Positions 5,693-10,452 of a DNA stretch of 10,452 nt are shown piece after piece. The notes under the pieces are model-generated. The model saw only the letters and a list, made by a program, of their open reading frames with translations, was not told the DNA's origin and did no database searches. The DNA is from Planctomycetota bacterium (GTDB lineage: Bacteria; Planctomycetota; Phycisphaerae; Sedimentisphaerales; Anaerobacaceae): NCBI GenBank assembly GCA_022567055.1, contig JADFHU010000129.1, positions 1 to 10,452 on the forward strand, written 5' to 3'. How positions within the stretch are numbered: the first letter of the stretch is position 1; every line of letters begins with the position of its first letter. The position numbers and the translations under genes were made by a program.

Positions 5693-7132
5693 CTACAACG
5701 AGCTGAACACACCATCGGGATCCGCGGGGGTGAGACGCAGAACCGTACCCGGTCCGTTCAGGACGACATAGACCGCCCCATCCGGTCCACAGGCCACATC
5801 GCGCACGCGTCCCGCATTCTTCAAAATGATTTCCTGATGGATGACCCGATCTCCTCGAATATCCAGCAGGCGCACCTCTTCATACTTCAGCGCCCCGACG
5901 AGGAGTTGATTCCGCCACTTTGGAAAACGGTCACCCCGCACAAAGTCGATCCCGCAGACCGCGATCGATGGCTTCCAGTAGAGAGCGGGCGCATCGATGC
6001 CGGCCCTATCACTAAGCTCAGAAATGATGTTGCCATCATAATTGCGGCCGAAGGTGACCTCGGGCCATCCATAGTTCCGTCCGGCAGATAGTCGGTTGAG
6101 CTCGTCCCCCCCCATCGGGCCATGTTCACTCTCCCAGATCCTTCCCGTCTGCGGATGAACTGCCAAGCCCTGGGGATTTCGATTGCCGTAGGTAAATATC
6201 GTCGGCAGTGCGGCCTCCACCCCAACAAATGGATTCCCCTTGGGGATCGAACCATCACGGTGAATCCGATGCACCTTGCCCGTGGGCCGGCTCAGATCCT
6301 GAGCGTGGCGCCCGATACCCCGCTCGCCCACCGAGAAGTAGAGATACCCCTCCGGGTCAAACACGATACGACACCCATAGTGATGGCGTGTCGACCCGTA
6401 GAACTTCTTAGCCGCCTCGTAGAGGACCTGCTGATCGACCCACCTATTCTCCCGAATGCGCCCGCGCACCAAACGTGTCATCGCCAGTGGCCGTTTTTTT
6501 CCTTCGGTGTTGGGTATGGCATGACTGTAGGCCAAGTAGATCCAGCCATTCTCCGCATACTCGGGATCCACGGCCACATCCATCAAGCCACCCTGTCCCT
6601 CGTCCAGCACCTCGGGTGTCCCCGAAACCGGTTGGGGCAGTAACTTCCCATCGACCACTGTCCGCAGCTGTCCCCCTCGTTCCGTGACGAGGGCTCGCCG
6701 TTTGTCCAAGAAATCAATCGCCCAGGGGACATCCAAGCCATCGGCCACCACCTCCACCTTGACCTGGTAGTCCAGTGTGTGCAGTGCTTCCGGCAAGGGC
6801 GGTTTGGGTGTGCCGATTTCCTTCTCCATGGCGAGCATGTAATCAATCACCTGATAGATCTGCTTGTCGGTCAATGCGGCTTCGAAGGCTGGCATGGCGA
6901 AATCGGCAATACCATACTTGATGTTGCGAAAGACATAACTCCGCTTTTGACCAAACTGCCAGACGGAATCGATCAGGCTTTGCGTCTTGCCTCCCTCCAG
7001 CGTCGCACCGTGACAGGCGGCGCAGGCCTGCGCGTAGAGCGCCTTGCCGCCGGCGGCATCCTGGGCCACCGAGGTGGTCCCAAAGAGGCCCAACAGAAGC
7101 GTGAATAACAGCAGAGAGTTTCGATAAGCCAT
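5693..7132 (-). CDS. Cytochrome c-PQQ-type sugar dehydrogenase (Asd/GDH-like beta-propeller), secreted
   Basis: 479 residues from the ATG at 7132. A signal peptide (MAYRNSLLLFTLLLGLFGTTSVAQ) is followed by a cytochrome c domain (about 25-110) with CAACH (Cys37, Cys40, His41) and the likely distal ligand Met80 in FAMPAF. The rest (about 120-475) is a soluble glucose/sorbosone dehydrogenase-type propeller: VADGLDVPWAIDFL, GQGGLMDVAVDPEY, HHYGCRIVFDPEGYLYFSVGE, TYGNRNPQGLAVHP, SEHGPMGGDELNRL and NYGWPEV. The HHYG histidine and RNPQGL arginine sit where the family has its PQQ-site residues. It should oxidise a sugar or aldose outside the cytoplasm and pass electrons to the attached haem. A GTG at 7150 in the same frame is possible but lacks a ribosome binding site, while GAAGG stands 9 bases before the chosen ATG. 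It is divergent from the isomerase-like gene. The sugar oxidised cannot be told. Confidence 0.88.
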   Translation of the reverse strand: MAYRNSLLLFTLLLGLFGTTSVAQDAAGGKALYAQACAACHGATLEGGKTQSLIDSVWQFGQKRSYVFRNIKYGIADFAMPAFEAALTDKQIYQVIDYMLAMEKEIGTPKPPLPEALHTLDYQVKVEVVADGLDVPWAIDFLDKRRALVTERGGQLRTVVDGKLLPQPVSGTPEVLDEGQGGLMDVAVDPEYAENGWIYLAYSHAIPNTEGKKRPLAMTRLVRGRIRENRWVDQQVLYEAAKKFYGSTRHHYGCRIVFDPEGYLYFSVGERGIGRHAQDLSRPTGKVHRIHRDGSIPKGNPFVGVEAALPTIFTYGNRNPQGLAVHPQTGRIWESEHGPMGGDELNRLSAGRNYGWPEVTFGRNYDGNIISELSDRAGIDAPALYWKPSIAVCGIDFVRGDRFPKWRNQLLVGALKYEEVRLLDIRGDRVIHQEIILKNAGRVRDVACGPDGAVYVVLNGPGTVLRLTPADPDGVFSSL

Positions 7133-7204
7133 GACGATTTGCCTTCGCACTTAGAGTCACATGTAATGGATTCAGCGACCCACGCCGATCCACCGGACCA
7201 CGGC

Positions 7205-7233
7205 ATACTACCAAGAATCCCAAATAGGTTCAA
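7205..7233 (-). promoter_or_regulatory. Promoter of the sugar dehydrogenase, TTGAAC-17-TAGTAT
   Basis: On the minus strand, TTGAAC (7228-7233) and TAGTAT (7205-7210) are 17 bases apart, 72 bases before the ATG at 7132. The -35 hexamer is the same as in the divergent promoter, which suggests the two units use the same sigma factor. Confidence 0.5.
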
Positions 7234-7309
7234 GCGTCGATTAAACGCAAAGTTCCCCGTCCCCTCCGCCCCGTCGAGGCTGGTCACCATCGGATTTCTC
7301 ATTTGTTTT

Positions 7310-7338
7310 TTGAACCCCACAGCCCACTGTGCTATAAT
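7310..7338 (+). promoter_or_regulatory. Promoter of the isomerase-like gene, TTGAAC-17-TATAAT, with operator-like inverted repeat
   Basis: TTGAAC (7310-7315), a 17-base spacer and a perfect TATAAT (7333-7338) would start transcription near 7345, about 65 bases before the ATG. The spacer contains the perfect inverted repeat CACAG-CCCA-CTGTG (7318-7331), a position where a bound repressor would block polymerase. Confidence 0.65.
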
Positions 7339-7410
7339 CACCGCCGTCGTTGAAAAACGATGCGATGTCTATTTGATCCCTTAGAGATCATTACAATTAG
7401 GAGCCCCGCC

Positions 7411-8313
7411 ATGAAAGATGCCCTACCCCGTCGTCATTTCCTGAAGGCCTGCAGCGTTGGCCTCGCCGGTCTGGGGACCATTGGTCCCGCCGCCTTTGCC
7501 ATTGAGCCCTTTAAGCGATCCCAGCCCGTTCGTCTGCAGCTCAGTCTGGCGGCCTACTCCTTCCGCAAGTTTTTCTCAGCAGGCACATTGGACCTCTTCC
7601 AATTCATCGACTATTGCGCAGCGCAGGGATGTGTGGGCACCGAGCTGACGAGTTACTATTTCCCCGAGGATCTCGACGAGGCGTTCCTGCTGAAGATTCG
7701 GCGCCACGCCTATCTGCGGGGCATCGCCATCAGTGGCACAGCCGTGCGCAACACCTTCACCTACCAACCGGGTCCCAAGCGGGATAAAGATATCGCCTGG
7801 GTCAAGCGCTGGGTCGATCATGCCGCCCTCATGGGCGCCCCCCACATCCGCATCTTCGCCGGACAGCCGGAGCAGGGCGTGTCCTTGGCCGAATCGAAGA
7901 AGCTCTGCATCTCCGCCATCGAGGAATGTGCGGACTACGCCGGCAGAAAAGGGATCTTCCTCGGCATTGAAAACCACGGGGGCATCGTTTCAAAGGCCGA
8001 GGACATCTTGGATATCGTCCGCGCCGTTCAGAGTCCCTGGGTGGGCATCAACCTGGACACCGGCAACTTTCACTCCGACGACCCCTACCGTGACTTGGCC
8101 GCCTGCGCCCCCTATGCCGTGAACGTCCAGGTGAAGGTTGAAGTCCGGCGAGGAGATGCTCCTAAAGAAAAGACCGACTTGGCCCGCATCGTCAAACTTC
8201 TCCGTGACGCTCAGTACCAGGGCTATGTGGCCTTGGAATACGAAGCCAAAGAGGACCCCTGGCAGGCGGTTCCCCGATGGCTGGACGCGATGCAAGAGGC
8301 ATTCTCTGCCTGA
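7411..8313 (+). CDS. Tat-exported sugar phosphate isomerase/epimerase-like TIM-barrel protein
   Basis: 300 residues. The twin-arginine leader MKDALPRRHFLKACSVGLAG predicts folded export, usual for cofactor- or metal-containing proteins of this type. The mature part is a xylose-isomerase-like (AP-endonuclease 2 family) barrel: LSLAAYSFRKFF at the first strand, GCVGTEL, APHIRIFAG, then LGIENHGG (Glu187, His189), VGINLDTGNFHSDDP (Asp216, His221) and YVALEYE (Glu276). These acidic and histidine residues match the divalent metal site of the family. At the strand where many members have a metal-binding His, this one reads NVQVKVEV (Gln240/Lys242), so the site may differ. TAGGAG at 7398-7403 fixes the ATG at 7411; the in-frame ATG at 7360 has no such signal. 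Its substrate is unknown. Divergence from a sugar dehydrogenase hints at a shared sugar pathway. Confidence 0.88.
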   Translation: MKDALPRRHFLKACSVGLAGLGTIGPAAFAIEPFKRSQPVRLQLSLAAYSFRKFFSAGTLDLFQFIDYCAAQGCVGTELTSYYFPEDLDEAFLLKIRRHAYLRGIAISGTAVRNTFTYQPGPKRDKDIAWVKRWVDHAALMGAPHIRIFAGQPEQGVSLAESKKLCISAIEECADYAGRKGIFLGIENHGGIVSKAEDILDIVRAVQSPWVGINLDTGNFHSDDPYRDLAACAPYAVNVQVKVEVRRGDAPKEKTDLARIVKLLRDAQYQGYVALEYEAKEDPWQAVPRWLDAMQEAFSA

Positions 8314-8327
8314 CACTTTGGCAACAG

Positions 8328-8355
8328 TTGACTCTCTGACCGGATAGGCAATAAT
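8328..8355 (+). promoter_or_regulatory. Promoter candidate TTGACT-16-AATAAT for the lipoprotein gene
   Basis: TTGACT (8328-8333) and AATAAT (8350-8355), each 5/6 to consensus and 16 bases apart, lie between the isomerase stop and the lipoprotein start. Transcription would begin near 8362, at the foot of the hairpin that follows. Confidence 0.4.
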
Positions 8356-8362
8356 CGCGGCA

Positions 8363-8386
8363 CGCGGGCCGCTGTGATGGCCCGCG
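8363..8386 (+). other. Strong hairpin at the start of the lipoprotein mRNA
   Basis: CGCGGGCC (8363-8370) pairs perfectly with GGCCCGCG (8379-8386) around an 8-base loop. There is no T-run, so it is a poor intrinsic terminator. It would sit at the extreme 5' end of the lipoprotein transcript, where it could stabilise the mRNA, or it might weakly end the isomerase transcript. Confidence 0.45.
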
Positions 8387-8418
8387 ATCGACACATGAAC
8401 ACGACGACGAGGATTGTC

Positions 8419-8931
8419 ATGGTCAAGAGAAACGCGCAGACGGTTCTTCTGATGCTCCCCCTGTTGTTGTCGCTCAGCACGATTGCGTGCAATGCCCCCC
8501 GCTCGCCCCGGCGGATTTCACGGGAGCCGCTCCGCGTGGAGACCCATCCCGTGCTGACCGTGTTGCACGCACAGGAGGTCGCCTGGAATGAGGGGGACAT
8601 CGAGCGTTTTGTGGCCCACTATTGGAAATCCGACGACTTAACCTTCAGTTCCGAGGGAAAGACCACGCGGGGATGGGACAGTACCCTGGCGAACTATCGC
8701 CGGCGCTACCCTACCCCGGAGCAGATGGGACAGGTGCGTTTCCATCACCTAGAGGTATTCACCTTAGGCCCCGACACCGCCCTGGTGCTGGGGCAGTGGG
8801 CCCTGGACCGGAAAGCCGACCCCATCGGAGGAAATTTCTCGCTGGTGTTTCAGAACATGCAGGGTCAGTGGCAGATCATCCACGATCATACATCGCGTGC
8901 GCGAGACGACGACAATCAGCCGGACCCCTAG
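8419..8931 (+). CDS. NTF2/SnoaL-like (DUF4440-type) lipoprotein
   Basis: 170 residues. MVKRNAQTVLLMLPLLLSLS runs into TIAC, with Cys24 as the lipidated residue, so the protein should be anchored to a membrane by lipid. The body (about 41-158) has the NTF2-like cone-fold order: HPVLTVLHAQEVAWNEGDIERFVAHYW (a first helix with the WNxGDIxxF pattern), a middle TTRGWDSTLANYRRRYP helix, and paired strands ending in GGNFSLVFQNMQGQWQIIHDHTS. Proteins of this kind are small ligand pockets or ketosteroid-isomerase-like domains; without known catalytic residues no reaction is claimed. GAGGA at 8409-8413 selects the ATG at 8419; in-frame ATGs at 8374 and 8395 would add an unlikely N-terminal stretch before the signal peptide. 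It may be co-transcribed with the isomerase-like gene 105 bases upstream. It is convergent with the beta-helix gene (18-base gap). Confidence 0.8.
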   Translation: MVKRNAQTVLLMLPLLLSLSTIACNAPRSPRRISREPLRVETHPVLTVLHAQEVAWNEGDIERFVAHYWKSDDLTFSSEGKTTRGWDSTLANYRRRYPTPEQMGQVRFHHLEVFTLGPDTALVLGQWALDRKADPIGGNFSLVFQNMQGQWQIIHDHTSRARDDDNQPDP

Positions 8932-8949
8932 AGGGCCTGTTAAAAGGCA

Positions 8950-10452
8950 TTAGGGCAAAGCCGGAGGCTCCGGTGCCACATCGAGTTGTCTGACCGGCAA
9001 GCTTTTGGCCAAGGCAACCCACTGGGGATCGCCGTAGACGCCGGCCCGGTCGAAATCAAAAGGCTCGAATCCCATCTCGAAGACCGGCGAGTCGGGTCGC
9101 AACCGAAAATCCAGGGCCTCGGCATCGACGAAGAGCGGATCGGCAATGAGGGAATCCTTATCCCGGCCCAGTTGCTGCCACTGCGCCAGGGTCTTTCCGC
9201 CGAACGAGACCTCCCCGCCGCCGGCATGGAAATAGCAATTGCGATCCATCTCTGTCCTGACCTTCTCCCAGGGACCGTGGAGCAAGACGCCCTCCCGGTA
9301 GTAGATGATGTTTCGGTCGAAGGTAAAAGAGAGATGTTCCTCGACCCGCGTGGCCTGGACTTGGTAGAGCTTGCTGAAGGCCAGGATATTGTTGCGGATG
9401 ATGTTCTCCCTGCCGTAGTGCTGGTGGAAGCCACCACTCTTCACGTGGTAGACGAGATTGTTCTCCATGCGAATCCCGGTGCTGCCCTCGTCGGTGTAGA
9501 GCCCCCAGCCGCCGTAGGAGTAGGAATACACGTCGTGGATGACATTGTTGTTGACCGTCGTTCCTTCCGACGGTCCCAGGGTGTAGACGGCGCCCATGTC
9601 GCTGAGTACGCCGTAGCCGATATGATGCAAGTGGTTGTAGTCGATCCGATTGCGTTGGGCCAGGCTCGCAGCGTATCCCCAGCGCCAACCGACCGAGACG
9701 GCCGTGTAGTAGAGATCACCGATATCGTTGTGTGTCACCTGGTTGTCACCACTCTGCCCGATCCAGACCCCCACGGCGCAGGGGAAGACGTGACCCGCCG
9801 AGTGAATGATGTTGTTGTCCGCGACGATGTGGCTGGTGCGCGCTGACGCCTCTTTGGCAATGCGTGTCTCGCCGATGCGAATGCCCCCCGCCCCCAGGTC
9901 TCGAAGAAGGCATCTCTCGATCAGGCAATCGCGACACCCCCTGCGAAACCATACACCATAGGTCCCGACGTGGGCGAACTCACAGTCCTGGAGGGTGACG
10001 TGCCGGGCGCCATCGGCCATCACGACCGCATCGATTGGGGAGGCCGCCTGGGAGGCCTCGAAGCCACCGGGCGGCGTCTGGTAATTCGCATGGCGAAAGG
10101 CCAGGCCCTTGATCGTGACATATTCGACGTAGGCCCGATGATCCGGGTCGCCCTGGAACACGATAAACTTTTCAACAAGGGGCGCGATCACCTCGGCGCG
10201 ACGCATGTCTTCACCGGGCAAGGGCTTGTAAAAGAGCGTGCCATTGGGATCCAGGAACCACTCGCCGGGTGAGTCCAGGGCTTGCCGATAGTTTTCCAGA
10301 TGAAAGCGTGTATTCGCCCGCCAGGGGTTCCAAGACTTCATGACTTTGCCCAACGTGACGATCTCGTTCTTCTGCGGATCGATCTCATGCACAAATCTGC
10401 GGGTGGTGTCCCATTTGTGGTAAATCATCAAATTGACCCGGCTCAGCGCCTG
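8950..10452 (-). CDS. Right-handed parallel beta-helix protein, glycoside hydrolase-like (possibly GH141-type), N-terminus outside the window
   Basis: About 500 residues are visible and the frame is open to the right edge; the residues before the apparent TTG start (10431) read QALSRVN, so the gene begins outside. The visible part starts with a strand-rich segment (YHKWDTTRRFVHEI, PGEWFLDPNGTLFYKPLPGEDM, RAEVIAPLVEKFIVFQG). A beta-helix of short NxI/xNxx coils follows (VTIKGLAFRHANY, HVTLQDCEFAHVGTYGVWF, CLIERCLLRDLGAGGIRIGE, ADNNIIHSAGH, NNNVIHDVYSYSYGGWGLY, MENNLVYHVKSGGFHQHYG), closing with a DPLFVDAEALDFRLRPDSPV segment. The EWYLD-type entry domain before the helix and the GAGGIRIGE coil recall GH141-like enzymes, but I cannot confirm catalytic residues. 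It is probably exported and acts on a plant or algal polysaccharide. The signal peptide would lie in the missing part. Confidence 0.85.
   Translation of the reverse strand, partial: QALSRVNLMIYHKWDTTRRFVHEIDPQKNEIVTLGKVMKSWNPWRANTRFHLENYRQALDSPGEWFLDPNGTLFYKPLPGEDMRRAEVIAPLVEKFIVFQGDPDHRAYVEYVTIKGLAFRHANYQTPPGGFEASQAASPIDAVVMADGARHVTLQDCEFAHVGTYGVWFRRGCRDCLIERCLLRDLGAGGIRIGETRIAKEASARTSHIVADNNIIHSAGHVFPCAVGVWIGQSGDNQVTHNDIGDLYYTAVSVGWRWGYAASLAQRNRIDYNHLHHIGYGVLSDMGAVYTLGPSEGTTVNNNVIHDVYSYSYGGWGLYTDEGSTGIRMENNLVYHVKSGGFHQHYGRENIIRNNILAFSKLYQVQATRVEEHLSFTFDRNIIYYREGVLLHGPWEKVRTEMDRNCYFHAGGGEVSFGGKTLAQWQQLGRDKDSLIADPLFVDAEALDFRLRPDSPVFEMGFEPFDFDRAGVYGDPQWVALAKSLPVRQLDVAPEPPALP

Noticed and set aside
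8986..9846. 286-residue plus-strand frame antisense to the beta-helix gene
   Set aside because: Long but valine/aspartate-rich and without domain features, as expected of an antisense shadow of GC-rich coding DNA. The beta-helix frame is clearly real.
1..10452. tRNA, rRNA, CRISPR arrays, complete insertion sequences
   Set aside because: No cloverleaf, ribosomal RNA segment, regularly spaced direct repeats or transposase motif was recognised by eye.

Overview
The window most resembles a bacterium of the Planctomycetes or a related PVC lineage, possibly Phycisphaerae-like. This is an inference from protein style, not a search. The indicators are two stand-alone prepilin-like proteins with the GFTLxELLVVIAIIA..MGILMPAL N-terminus and a C-terminal H-x10-D(G/S) motif, a Tat-exported TIM-barrel sugar isomerase/epimerase, a secreted cytochrome c / PQQ-type sugar dehydrogenase, and a large right-handed beta-helix protein. 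GC content is visibly lower in the first ~500 bases than in the right two thirds.

Layout from left to right. (1) Positions 1 to ~530, minus strand: the C-terminal part of a B12-type radical SAM protein, open to the left edge and lacking its FeS-binding N-terminal half. (2) ~510-1547, plus strand: a PAS-histidine kinase whose own 5' end is missing. The two broken genes meet head to head at ~505-545, so this is either a rearrangement breakpoint or an assembly chimera. (3) 1548-2451: no gene. It holds an inverted pair of GATTAC/GACAAC-type hexamer repeats, a terminator-like hairpin, a very good sigma70-like promoter and a structured leader of about 545 nt for the first prepilin-like gene (2452-3411), which ends at a clear intrinsic terminator. 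(4) 3412-4143: no gene. It holds two tandem hairpins, a ~165-bp MITE-like element with 23-bp imperfect terminal inverted repeats, a promoter and nested palindromes ahead of the second prepilin-like gene (4144-4923). (5) 4951-5598, minus: a membrane-anchored DUF218 (SanA/ElyC/YdcF-type) protein. (6) 5693-7132, minus: the cytochrome c-sugar dehydrogenase fusion. It is transcribed divergently from (7) 7411-8313, plus: the Tat-exported sugar phosphate isomerase/epimerase-like protein. Both have TTGAAC promoters in the shared 278-bp spacer. (8) 8419-8931, plus: a small NTF2/SnoaL-like lipoprotein. (9) 8950 to the right edge, minus: a beta-helix carbohydrate-active-type protein, N-terminus outside the window.

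Working picture: the right two thirds are an envelope and secreted set of mostly single-gene transcription units. They suit a polysaccharide- or sugar-using bacterium, with periplasmic sugar oxidation, sugar isomerisation and a beta-helix glycan-binding or glycan-cleaving protein. No complete novel defence or mobile system was found. The least explained items are the head-to-head gene junction, the palindromic element at 3664-3828, the inverted hexamer repeat at 1705-1802 and the structured leaders before the two prepilin-like genes.
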